Shown here: positions 37,576-49,026 of the stretch, one piece after another
Layout: each line of letters starts with the position of its first letter
Numbering within the stretch: the first letter of the stretch is position 1
NCBI GenBank assembly: GCA_034620365.1
Contig: JAQGEQ010000186.1
Location: 1 to 64,000 of the forward strand
DNA: 64,000 bases
Source of the DNA: Pegea sp. RAD2-039
Taxonomy: Eukaryota; Chordata; Thaliacea; Salpida; Salpidae
Direction: 5' to 3'
The notes under the pieces: generated by a model
Told to the model about the DNA's origin: nothing
What the model saw: the letters and a program-made list of their open reading frames with translations, nothing else
Database searches by the model: none
Translations under genes and position numbers: made by a program

Positions 37576-40091
37576 CATTGTACTCAGTCTGTCTTTTCTG
37601 CCGCACAACCTTGTTGACGTGGAAAGTAGAAACCTGTTACATGGGCAACAACTGGATATCCATGACTTCTGCTCTTGTACATATATCCTACATATAAATA
37701 TATGAATGAATGTTTGCGGCCGAAGCGAGTTAAAATCGTAATTGGAACCAAAAAGTTGTTAAACTCCTTAAAAATACAAAACCTATTCACTGTAAAAGAT
37801 GTTAATTTGAATTTTTTATAAAAACTATTTTGGCTTTAAATTCCTTTTAAAATTGTTTTTATTGCTGTAAAAACAAACTAAGCCACAAATAGTAAACTTT
37901 AACTAGCTTGTATTAAGATCAAAATAGCTGCAGAAGGTGTGATTACTGCGAAGTATATCATCGAACACATTTAGGTATCTTAATTTTGGAGGATTGCTAA
38001 ATGCAGTCCAATGCTTGATCAAAACTCAGTTTTAATATATATTTATTTATTTAAAGCGCTGCTGCAAGGTACAAAGTTCAATGAATCTTACAGCAAAAGT
38101 TAAAAACAAAAATATATTTCAAAGTTCATGTGTCTAAAAATTTAAAGTTAATTTATAAAAAACTGTAATAATGTGTAGCAGCATCAATAGAAGTTAAATT
38201 AAAGATCAACTATAATAACATTAATGATTATAGATCATTTTTGATTAAACAAGAAAGAAAAAGAAAACTGGCAGTATTATATATCACTTGTTATGGAAAG
38301 TGCTTAAATCAAATGGTGCAAGAATACTCTTATAATATGTAGCAGAATTTGATGAAGTGATGGAACGGGAATCAAATTCCAAGTCTTGGTTACTCTATAA
38401 AAAGCTGTTACTAAACTGGTTGCTATTAAGGTTGTGGAGTGGTTTGATTTAATATATAAATCATAAATAACTTTCAGCTTGCAAAAGTTGTTTAAAAACT
38501 GTTCTATGTCTTTAAAATATGAAACTAATCATTTTTTTTAATGTACATAATCTTTCAATCGTACGTTTCACTATTTGAACTATTCCAGTTTCTGAAAACA
38601 AAAAAGATTGTAAAATTGCTTTTATCATCAACACCACATTGAATAGACCTTCAAGTAATTATTAAAAGAAGATTTATAAAAGAGACTTCTGTGAATAGTA
38701 TGAAAGCTTGAATTAAGAGTCTTTCCGGTTCTTTATTTTTTTTTGCTAAAAATACAACAACTCCTTAAAGACAAAAGAAACTTCTGTTGGATATAAAATT
38801 AAAAAAAGAGTTAAACTGAATATGATACAAAATGGTTACAATAGGTATTAAAATTTAAAATCATTATTAATTTTGATCATAAATAATTTAAGTTTTAAAT
38901 GAAAGCTACAAAAGTTTAAAATAATTTTCTGTTTCTATAAATTCTTACAAATCAATTGATAATCAATCACAATTTACAAATCGATGATAAAAATTGTGTC
39001 ACTGTTTCGAGCTTTCAGAGTTGATATTCTTTTATATTGTTTGAAATATAGTTATCGGTATAAAGTCTATTTCAACTTTAGTAACTTTTAAAAGTATTTT
39101 GTTTTTCAGTGACTTCAACTAGAAAAGAGAAAATTCAAAATTCAAATAACTTTGATGTAACAGAAGAAACTTTTTATCAGTTATTAATTATACCAGCGAG
39201 CCACTCTGAGCTACAATCTAACAGCTCGTCTTACAATCAATTATCCTCTAGTTTTATTTTCAAAAAGAAAGAAAAAATTCACCAATCAAGCTGCAGAAAA
39301 AGCTAGAATTCATCAAAAATAAGTATTTCTTCTTCGCATAAAACTTAAATAAACTGATTCAATAAAATTATAATAAAAGATTGAAAGCCAAGTCGGACTG
39401 ATTTTCGATTCTCATCAAATTCATTGAATTAAAAAAAACTAGCTTTCATAGAGGATCAGAAAACATTTAGAAATAATAATGGAGCTAGGTAGTAGTTAGA
39501 ATTAATGTTTATTGCGAAATCAATGTTAAAAAATAAAATTGTAACATACATTTCGTCATTAATAATGATTTTCAAATTAACATTAAGAGGAAATGTACAA
39601 GTTCTAATTGAAAGACTTTTGTTTTAAGCAACTCTAACAATTATCTTTGACATCATATTTCAAAAACATTTATTAGTCAAGAAGCTGCATACTGTTAAAA
39701 TTTAACTTCAGTAAAATGTCAAACAAAACTTGCAATAAAGTTCACATTGGTAAAAAATGTTTGAAAATTATAAACTGTTAAGAAAATTTCTAAAAGAGCA
39801 AACATTCAAAGATCAAAAAAGCCATTATAGTTGGAAAACCACGTAAGATACCTTCAAATTAAATTAAGTTAAAGTTAAGAAAAATTCTAAAAAAAAGCAA
39901 AAAATTCAAAGATTAGAAAACCATTACAATAAAAAAAAAGTGAAATACATTTAAATGATTATTTGAAAAACTAAAAAAGGCGGCAATATTTCATCAAAGA
40001 TTTACTTTAAGCTGCACCTCTGTATACAATTTAAAAGTTAAGTTTGTTTTTTTCATGCTCAAAATATTATATTTTCAAATATTTTCAAGAT

Positions 40092-41423
40092 TTAAAAACC
40101 CACTGTGTGATTGTTTAAATGTTCATCTAAATTGGAAGTAAAAATAAATCTTTTGTCACAAAGAAAGCATTGAAAAGGTTTTTCACAAGTATGTGACCTC
40201 ATATGAACCACTAAATTGCTAGATTGTGTGTAAGATTTTCCACAAACTTCACATTGAAAAGGCTTTTCACCAGTATGTGTTCTCATGTGAGCTACTAAGT
40301 GACTAGATTGGATGAATGCTTTTCCACAAATTTCACATTGACAAGGCTTCTCCCCAGTATGTAATCGAATGTGTGCTGTTAAATTCCCTGATTGTGTAAA
40401 GCGTTTACCACAAAACTTACATTGAAAAGGCTTTTCACCAGTATGTGTTCTCATGTGAACTACTAAACTGCTAGAATGTTTGTAATCTTTTCCACAATCC
40501 TCACATTGAAAAGGTTTTTCACCAGTATGTGATTTCATGTGAACTAGTAAATTGCTAGATTGTATAAAGGCTTTTCCACAATCTTCACATTGAAAAGGTT
40601 TGTCCCCAGTATGTGATCTCATGTGAACTAATAGGTGGCTAGAATGTTTGTAAGCTTTTCCACAAACTTCACATTGAAAAGGCTTCTCACCACTATGTGA
40701 TTTCATGTGAACTACTAAATTGCTAGATTGTATGAATGCTTTTCCACAAACTTCACATTGAAAAGGCTTTTCGCCAGTATGTGATCTCATGTGAACTACT
40801 AAGTAGCTAGAATGTTTGTAAGCTTTTCCACAAACTTCACATTGAAACGGCTTTTCACCAGTATGTGTTCTCATGTGAACTACTAGGTGGCTAGAATGTT
40901 TGTAAGCTTTTCCACAAACTTCACATTGAAAAGGCTTCTCCCCAGTATGTAATCGAATGTGTGTTGTTAAACTGCCGGATTGTGTAAAGCGTTTACCACA
41001 AAACCTACATTGAAAAGGTTTTTCACCAGTATGTGTACGCATATGAACTTTCAAATTGCCCAAACTTGTAAATGATCTATCACAAAATCCACAGCATTTA
41101 GATTGCATTCCATAATATAAGCGATGGTGTTTAAATAAGTCTCGTTTGGTTTTGAAATCTTTCAGACACATCTTGCACTGAATCGGTTTCTCTTTATTTT
41201 GTTTTTCTTTTGGATTAGAAGAACTACAGAGAAATATGTTTCTTTTCGTCTGATTTTTGTCGTGTTCAGATGAGACTTCTGTATTCTTATAGTTTTCGTC
41301 AATTATTCTAGACTCAAACACATCTTTAACCAAGTTTGATTCATGCTTTATGCCAAAATTAAGGTTTAAGCTAGACTCGCAGACTATTTTATTGTAATTA
41401 TCTTTTCCAATGTTGTCACTCAT
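40092..41423 (-). CDS. C2H2 zinc-finger protein, unit 4 copy (13 fingers)
   Basis: 443 residues, one exon, intact. The N-terminal ~80 residues match unit 1 almost exactly. Thirteen fingers: one degenerate (HHRLYYG) and twelve canonical. Fingers 6-9 (helices IQSSNLVVH, KHSSHLLVH, IQSSNLLVH, KHSSSLVVH) are the four missing from unit 1. Linkers vary among TGEKP, SGEKP and TGDKP, with TCEKP before the last finger. The same 5' flank with in-frame stop and possible 5' UTR intron is present. Probable DNA-binding regulator or repressor; no KRAB, BTB or other known effector domain is visible. Confidence 0.87.
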   Translation of the reverse strand: MSDNIGKDNYNKIVCESSLNLNFGIKHESNLVKDVFESRIIDENYKNTEVSSEHDKNQTKRNIFLCSSSNPKEKQNKEKPIQCKMCLKDFKTKRDLFKHHRLYYGMQSKCCGFCDRSFTSLGNLKVHMRTHTGEKPFQCRFCGKRFTQSGSLTTHIRLHTGEKPFQCEVCGKAYKHSSHLVVHMRTHTGEKPFQCEVCGKAYKHSSYLVVHMRSHTGEKPFQCEVCGKAFIQSSNLVVHMKSHSGEKPFQCEVCGKAYKHSSHLLVHMRSHTGDKPFQCEDCGKAFIQSSNLLVHMKSHTGEKPFQCEDCGKDYKHSSSLVVHMRTHTGEKPFQCKFCGKRFTQSGNLTAHIRLHTGEKPCQCEICGKAFIQSSHLVAHMRTHTGEKPFQCEVCGKSYTQSSNLVVHMRSHTCEKPFQCFLCDKRFIFTSNLDEHLNNHTVGF

Positions 41424-42829
41424 GTTTTGATTTTAATCCTAATGAAATCTTGATATCCTAAAAAAAACAATATTTCACCTTTTAATATCCACTGAGTTTG
41501 TTTCTAAGTTTTTGAATTAACAAATAACAGAGGTTGTAGGTTATTCTGATGAGTAATTTGACACGACCAGAATAATTTTATCATAAATATTTTTAAAATA
41601 TAAGAATGTTTTTAGGTATGAAAAATATTTTTATAGATAGATGGTCATAATAAAACCTAATTTTTACTTCTGCTTTATATATTAAAACAAGAATATACTT
41701 AAAAATACTAATCTAAATATCAACCAGTCAAGTTTACCTTCCGAAACACTTTTTACGAGCAATAAGTAAATCAAAAACTAGTTAAGTAAAACATCAAGCC
41801 AACGTTTAGCTGGTTACACACTTATTTAACTAAACCTAAAGTATCATGAACCTTCTACATACAACTTCACATTCCGAAAACTTAGAACTGCGCAGAGCAA
41901 AAAAAAAATCTTGTGTAGAAATACCTTTCAACAAACCTTTTTGAAAATAAAACATTTATCAAACCCTAGTGTTTCTTTAAAAGTTAAATTAAATCTTCAA
42001 GCAGAAATGATTTTAAACGCAAAAAACTTATTAAATGATTGATAATACTAGTTTTATCTTTATTACAAACGACAAAATTGATTTATAAAATATCAGATAT
42101 GCTGAAATATCAGTGGCAGAAAGCAAAAAAGTTCAGAAGTTAATATTTTTTGATGAAATAGTTATTGTATCATCATCATTGCTATACAATGTTTTACTAT
42201 TTAGCCAAAAAAAAAAACTATTCATAAAATTTTATTACTTAAATCATTATTTAATAAAACTTTTTATTACAAGAATAATAAACTTGTAGTTTTTGCATAT
42301 CACTGTAACTGTTATAAAAATTCAAAAACATTTTTTACAACCCAAAAAGTTATAACGTGAAAGAAATTAGAAATAATTTTTCTAATTTTATATAAAAAAA
42401 TAACTTCGAGATGAAAATATTTTTAAATAAGTCTTAAATAATTTTTTGATAATGCACAAAAGATGAGCATATTTAGTTATAACTTTAAAATGGAATAAAA
42501 AGAGATTAGATCTTCTAAAAAAAAATTTAACAAAAGATGAATTTAATTATTTATAATCTCAAAATGTAAGAATTAGAAATTATATTTTCTAAAAAAGATT
42601 TTAAGAATTTCATTGAATAAACCTTGAAACACAAATATATATTTTTTAATAAAATAATATATAAGTCAAAACAACGAGTAAGTTCAATCAGATTAGGGTT
42701 TTCATAATAAGTTTTTTTAATAGTGCTTTTAAGTTGTGATTAAATTATTTTTATTAATTGATTTGCATATTACTTGTGACAAATTAATCTATTTTTAAAA
42801 GAAATTGATTCGAACTATTTGGTTACAAT

Positions 42830-45200
42830 AAAAATCTTCCATGAAAGTATAAACTATAGTGGAGTCAAATAAAAGTGGAAAGATCTTACATTCCAGTATG
42901 CAAAGAAATTATGACGAAACCATTTCATTAAAACAAGCTTACAATAGCAATTGCCAATCCTAGAAAAATAAATTTACTCTGGTGAAGTTCCATTGAAAAA
43001 ATGTTTTAAATGTCTCTCTTGGTTTCATCTCACCTGTAGTTATGTAAGCGAGAAAATTTATGATATATTTGATAACAACCAGATGAAGGAAGTCAGTTTT
43101 TATTCTATCTTTATTAAATGTAGAACTTTTGACATAACATATAGCTCCTTTAATTTATAATCAAATCTGATATCCAACATTACAAAATTATATCTGATGA
43201 AATGAACAAATTTAGATCTGAAATTGGCAACGCTGCTGCCAATGTCAATGAAATAAGATTAGTTTGTCTAAACGGATGCCTCTACAAAGAAAGCTCTCAA
43301 ATGGTCCTTGATGGTCGGTTATCTTTGATGGGCCTCAGTTGGCATTGATTCCGATTCCGACAAAATGGTTAGCATTTGGACCTTGAAGACATAGAAAAGG
43401 ATGTCATCATCTTTAATGTCTGTGAGACTAATAGATGACAGTAATTTTCATTATCAACTGTGTTCTCAAATCGTTGATATTGTGGACGTTTCAAAGGTAT
43501 CAACTACTAGATTTGAAGCGCAAACTTCATATCTTCAAAGACCTATATATGGGGGGTTTTAATTTTAGTAAAGTTGATAAGGATAACCCGAACTCAGCAT
43601 TCTGTGAAAATCGTTTAAATTTGATAGTAACAATCCTAATTAAGAAATATTAAGTCATACCTTTGCAAGCTTTCTCGAGTCTAAAAACCTTTCTCAGATG
43701 GATACTGTTTCGACCCAAGTTAGTGGTAAGATTTTGGATCTTTGATTCACATCAAAACCTGAGAACATCTTTTACGTTAATGAAAAAGAACCTTTTGCTC
43801 TAACATGCGATCACAGCATGATTGAATTCTATCTTCATCAAACTTTTTTAATGAACGTTGAATCTACAAGCAAACGGAATTTTTATCGTGGAAATTATAA
43901 TGGTATCACCAAGTTTCTATCAGGTGTCGACTGCATCTTTGTTTTCAACTCTACCAAAGCAATCAAACAAAAACACATTTTTTGAAATATTTAAGGAATT
44001 CAAAACATTAAAAACCTTTTTTTACAAATAAACTAAAGCACAGTCTTCCATCGAATCTCTACAAAGATTTTTGTTTAGTCTACAAGAAATGTGTTTTTAA
44101 TATCTGTTTGGAAAGCGAAAGAGCAGTGTGTTATCCAGCTAGCAAATAAAAGTATTATTTGGCTTCATAGATCACAAGGTTAAGGCGAGATCTCAAATAC
44201 TTTCCTTGCTTGACAACAGCAATCAGCTCGTGAAGGAAATAGAGAATAAACCTGATTTTACTAAACAGTCAATTTAATAGTTTTTCTATGACCAATGATG
44301 GCAATACTCCTTTTTTTTCCTACTCCCAAAATCTTACAAATATTTATGAGATGTTAGGTCTTTACATAACGGTCAATATGGTAGCCAACTGTATTTTTTG
44401 TGTAAAATCATTAGTTTCTAACACCCCTGATCAGATTGCTGTTTTTTTTTAAGAAAACATACTATTACTTTGTCACTACCTTTATTGCTACTCGTTAACA
44501 TCACTTTGAGGTGAGGAAGAGTTCCACAAACTTAAAAGAAAACTATTATTAATAATATTCATAGAAAAGTTCCTAGAAACACTGCACTTAACTACAGACC
44601 AGTTTCGCTGACATCAGCCATGTGCAGAACTCAAGAACATATCATTCATAATCATATGACCAGTCATTTGATGGAGCATCATCTAACATCTGATGTCCAG
44701 CATAGCTTTAAAAAATGAAGATCTTTTCTAGCTGAACATCTCACTTCTCTTAATGAGCTTACAGCCCATTATGAAAATGATACTCCTTATGACATCAATT
44801 AAGTTGACCGTAAATTTTATGCTTTCTTTTCCATTGGTTCTTCCCTCAAACGATAGATTTTGAGGACTACTGAAATGCCATGTGTTACATCTTTTTCTTT
44901 CTAGATCTCTGAGATCAGCTTTTTTTAGAATATAGTATCAACCTCTACAACAATACCACCAGCAAGTATGTCGAGCACTGAAAGTATTTGCAACTTTACA
45001 TTCACATTTTGTCAAAAACCAACATAAATCAAGACGAAAAAGAACTATCCCAACATATGAGACACAGACACGCTGATGTAGATCATGCAATTAAAAATAT
45101 AAAGAACTCAGCTCTAACAATAGCCATTTCCCCATCTGTAAGCTCATACCTAACGCAAGGTATAGACTTTACTTTCGCACTAACTCTAGCCCTGTAACAG
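42830..45200 (+). mobile_element. Decayed CR1-like LINE of unit 4
   Basis: Ordered remnants as in the other units: PHD near 42950-43080, ORF1 middle near 43200-43260, endonuclease near 43550-43620, reverse-transcriptase start near 44580-44810, then the unit tail with the frame at 44988-45197. The tail is of the unit 2 type (cataaatcaagacgaaaaag), while the PHD part is of the unit 3 type. Confidence 0.85.
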
Positions 45201-46994
45201 TTCGACATTGTACTCAGTCTGTCTTTTCTGCCGCACAACCTTGTTGACATGGAAAGTAGAAACCTGTTACCTGGGCAACAACTGGATATCCATGACTTCT
45301 GCTCTTGTACATATATCCTACATATAAATATATGAATGAATGTTTGCGGCCGAAGCGAGTTAAAATCGTAATTGGAACAAAAAGTTGTTAGACTCCTTAA
45401 AAATACAAAACCTATTCACTGTAAAAGATGTTAATTTGAATTTTTTATAAAAACTATTTTGGCTTTAAATTCCTTTTAAAATTGTTTTTATTGCTGTAAA
45501 AACAAACTAAGCCACAAATAGTAAACTTTAACTAGCTTGTATTAAGATCAAAATAGCTGCAGAAGGTGTGATTACTGCGAAGTATATCATCGAACACATT
45601 TAGGTATCTTAATTTTGGAGGATTGCTAAATGCAGTCCAATGCTTGATCAAAACTCAGTTTTAATATATATTTATTTATTTAAAGCGCTGCTGCAAGGTA
45701 CAAAGTTCAATGAATCTTACAGCAAAAGTTAAAAACAAAAATATATTTCAAAGTTCATGTGTCTAAAAATTTAAAGTTAATTTATAAAAAACTGTAATAA
45801 TGTGTAGCAGCATCAATAGAAGTTAAATTAAAGATCAACTATAATAACAATTATGATTAGAGATCAATTTTGATTAAACAAGAAAGAAAAAGAAAACTGG
45901 CAGTATTATATATCACTTGTTATGGAAAGTGCTTAAATCAAATGGTGCAAGAATACTCTTATAAAATGTGGCAGAATTTGATGAAGTGATGGAACGGGAA
46001 TCAAATTCCATGTCTTGGTTACTCTATAAAAAGCTGTTACTAAACTGGTTGCTATTAAGGTTGTGGAGTGGTTTGATTAAAAAAATAAATCATAAATAAC
46101 TTTCAGCTGGCAAAAGTTGTTTAAAAACGGTTCTATGTCTTTAAAATATGAAAATATTCATTTTCTTTATATTATATAATCTTCCGATCTTATGTTTTAC
46201 TATTTGAAGTATTTCACTTTCCGAAAACAAAAAAGAATGTAAAATTGCTTTTATCATCAACACCACATTGAATAGACCTTCAAGTAATTATTAAAAGAAG
46301 ATTTATAAAAGAGACTTCTGTGAATAGTATGAAAGCTTGAATTAAGAGTCTTTCCGGTTCTTTATTTTTTTTTTGCTAAAGATACAACAACTCCCTAAAC
46401 ACAAAAGAAGTTTTTGTTGGATATAAAATTAAAAAAAAAGTTAAACTGAATATGATACAAAATGGTTACAATAGGTATTAACATTTAAAATCATTATTAA
46501 TTTTGATCAAAAATAATTTAAGTTTTAAATGAAAGCTACAAAAGTTTAAAACAATTTTTTGTTTCTATAAATTCTGACAAATCAATTGATAATTAATCAC
46601 AATTTACAAATCGATGATAAAACTTGTGTCACTGTTTCGAGCTTTCAGAGTTGATATTCTTTTATATTGTTGTTTAAATTATAGTTATGGATACAAAATG
46701 TATTTCAACTTGAGTAAATTTTGATATAAATTATAATAAAAGATTGAAAGTCAAGTCGGACTGATTTTCGATTCTCATCAAATTCTTTGAATTAAACAAA
46801 ACTAGCTTTCATAAAAGATCAGAAAACATTTAGAAATAATAATTGAGCTAGGTAATAGTTAGAATTAATGTTTATTGCGAAATCAATGTTAAAAAATAAA
46901 ATTGTAACATACATTTCGTCATTAATAATGATTTTCAAATTAACATCCAGAGGAAACGTACAAGTTCTAATTGAAAGATTTTTGTTTTAAGCAA

Positions 46995-47227
46995 TTCTCA
47001 CAGTTATGTGATCGATTCCGGATTTTGTAAACAGAACAGCTACAACGCCCGAACAGGGATGGAATCGTTGATGGTGGTTCCTTGTTCCAAGGTAACTACT
47101 GACCTTCGCGAAGCTTCTACTTGTAACCATGGTGATTTATCAATCCGCCAACGAGAGGACCGGACGTGGAGGTTGCTCCTAATTATTACAAAGGAAATCA
47201 GCTCCTTGAGACTTACTATTGTTATAG
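46995..47227. mobile_element. 233-bp insertion with 9-bp target-site duplication
   Basis: Absent from the other units, where the site reads gttttaagcaactataac. Here tttaagcaa is duplicated on both sides (46986-46994 and 47228-47236), the signature of an integration. The insert is much richer in G+C than its surroundings. I see no clear terminal inverted repeat, no poly(A) tail and no convincing Pol III A and B boxes. An open frame (47008-47232) runs through most of it without recognisable motif. Class unknown. Confidence 0.7.
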
Positions 47228-47694
47228 TTTAAGCAACTATAACAATTATCTTTGGCATCACATTTCAAAAATATTTATTATTCAAGAAGCTGCATACTGT
47301 TAAAATTTATCTTCAGTAAAATGTCAAACAAAACTAGCAATAAAGTTCACATTGGTAAGCGATTTTTGACAATAAAACCTGTTAATAAAATTTCTAAAAG
47401 AGTTAACATTCAAAGATCAAAAAAGTCATTATAGTTGGAAAACCACGTAAGATACCTTCAAAATAAATAAAGTTAAAGTTAAGAAAAATTCTACAAAAGT
47501 ACAAAAATTCAAAGATTAGAAAACCATTACAATAAAAAAAAAGTGAAATACATTTAAATGATTATTTGAAAAACTAAAAAAGGCGGCAATATTTCATCAA
47601 AGATTTACTTTAAGCAGCACCTCTGTATACAATTTAAAAGTTAAGTTTGTTTTTTCATGCAAGAAATATCGTACTTTTAATGATTTTGCAAAAT

Positions 47695-49026
47695 TCAAAA
47701 ATCCACTGTGTGATTGTTTAGATGTTCATCTAAACTAGAAGAACAAATAAATCTTTTATCACAAAGAAAGCACTGAAAAGGTTTTTCACAAGTGTGACTT
47801 TGTATATGGTTTTTTAAGTTACATAAAAGTTTAAAACTTTTAAAGCAAGTATCACATTTATGAGGTTTTTCACTCGTATGTAACCTTAAGTGTCTAGCTA
47901 AACTGCCAGAGTTTGTAAAACGCTTATAACAAACCTCACATAGAAATGGTTTGTCACCAGTATGTAATCTCATGTGAACTACTAAACTGCTAGAATAAGT
48001 GTAAGCTTTTCCACAAACTTCACATTGAAAAGGTTTGTCACCAGTATGTGATCTCATGTGAACTACTAACTTGCTAGATTGTATAAAGGCTTTTCTACAA
48101 ATTTCACATTGAAAAGGTTTGTCACCAGTATGTGTTCTCATGTGAACTACTAGGTGGCTAGAATGTTTGTAAGCTTTTTCACAAACTTCACATTGAAAAG
48201 GCTTCTCACCACTATGTGATTTCATGTGAACTACTAAATTGCTGGATTGTATGAAGGCTTTTCCACAAATTTCACATTGAAAAGGCTTTTCACCAGTATG
48301 TGTTCTCATGTGAACTACTAGGTGGCTAGAAAGTTTATAGGCTTTTCCACAAACTTCACATTGAAAAGGCTTTTCACCAGTATGTGTTCTCATGTGAACT
48401 ACTAAGTGATTAGATACTCTGAACGCTTTTCCACAAACTTCACATTGAAATGGCTTTTCACCAGTATGTGTTCTCATGTGAGCTACTAAGTAGCTAGAAT
48501 GTTTGTAAGCTTTTCCACAAACTTCACATTGAAAAGGCTTCTCCCCAGTATGTAATCGAATGTGTGTTGTTAAACTGCCGGATTGTGTAAAGCGTTTACC
48601 ACAAAACCTACATTGAAAAGGTTTTTCACCAGTATGTGTACGCATATGAACTTTCAAATTGCCCAAACTTGTAAATGATCTATCACAAAATCCACAGCAT
48701 TTAGATTGCATTCCATAATATAAGCGATGGTGTTTAATTAAGTCTCGTTTGGTTTTGAAATCTTTCAGACACATCTTGCACTGAATCGGTTTCTCTTTAT
48801 TTTGTTTTTCTTTTGGATTAGAAGAACTACAGAGAAATATGTTTCTTTTCGTCTGATTTTTGTCGTGTTCAGATGAGACTTCTGTATTCTCATAATTTTC
48901 TTCATTAATTCCAGACTCAAACAGATCTTTAACCAAGTTTGTATCTTGCTTCATGCCAAAAGTTAGGTTTAAGCTAGACTCGCAGTCTATTTTATTGTAA
49001 TTATCTTTTCCAATGTTGTCACTCAT
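47695..49026 (-). CDS. C2H2 zinc-finger protein, unit 5 copy (13 fingers, diverged)
   Basis: 443 residues, one exon, intact. It has the same overall plan and length as unit 4 but several different fingers: RVSNHLVVH, KLSSHLVVH, IQSSKLVVH, TYSSSLVVH, TNSGSLARH and KLLCNLKNH are not found in units 1, 3 or 4. The degenerate first finger, CCGFC finger, TQSGSL finger and final finger (CFLCDKRF) are shared. The N-terminal region is a mixture: the start resembles unit 3 (KQDTNLVKDL, ESGIN), the following part units 1 and 4 (TEVSSEHDKNQTKRNIF). It probably binds a different DNA sequence from its sisters; no effector domain is recognised. Confidence 0.87.
   Translation of the reverse strand: MSDNIGKDNYNKIDCESSLNLTFGMKQDTNLVKDLFESGINEENYENTEVSSEHDKNQTKRNIFLCSSSNPKEKQNKEKPIQCKMCLKDFKTKRDLIKHHRLYYGMQSKCCGFCDRSFTSLGNLKVHMRTHTGEKPFQCRFCGKRFTQSGSLTTHIRLHTGEKPFQCEVCGKAYKHSSYLVAHMRTHTGEKPFQCEVCGKAFRVSNHLVVHMRTHTGEKPFQCEVCGKAYKLSSHLVVHMRTHTGEKPFQCEICGKAFIQSSNLVVHMKSHSGEKPFQCEVCEKAYKHSSHLVVHMRTHTGDKPFQCEICRKAFIQSSKLVVHMRSHTGDKPFQCEVCGKAYTYSSSLVVHMRLHTGDKPFLCEVCYKRFTNSGSLARHLRLHTSEKPHKCDTCFKSFKLLCNLKNHIQSHTCEKPFQCFLCDKRFICSSSLDEHLNNHTVDF

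Larger units (their letters stand above)
30049..37649. repeat. Array unit 3
   Basis: A complete unit of 7601 bp with the zinc-finger gene at 32479-33810 (nonsense-mutated) and a decayed LINE at about 35210-37575. A small frame at 31497-31682, behind a TTTTTCAG acceptor-like site, has counterparts in units 1 and 4. Confidence 0.9.
37650..45279. repeat. Array unit 4
   Basis: A complete unit of 7630 bp carrying an intact zinc-finger gene at 40092-41423 and a decayed LINE at about 42830-45200. Confidence 0.9.

Noticed and set aside
46995..47227. The 233-bp insertion as a small-subunit rRNA fragment
   Set aside because: Words such as cgattccgga and ccatggttaca recall 18S rRNA, but their order and spacing do not fit the molecule.
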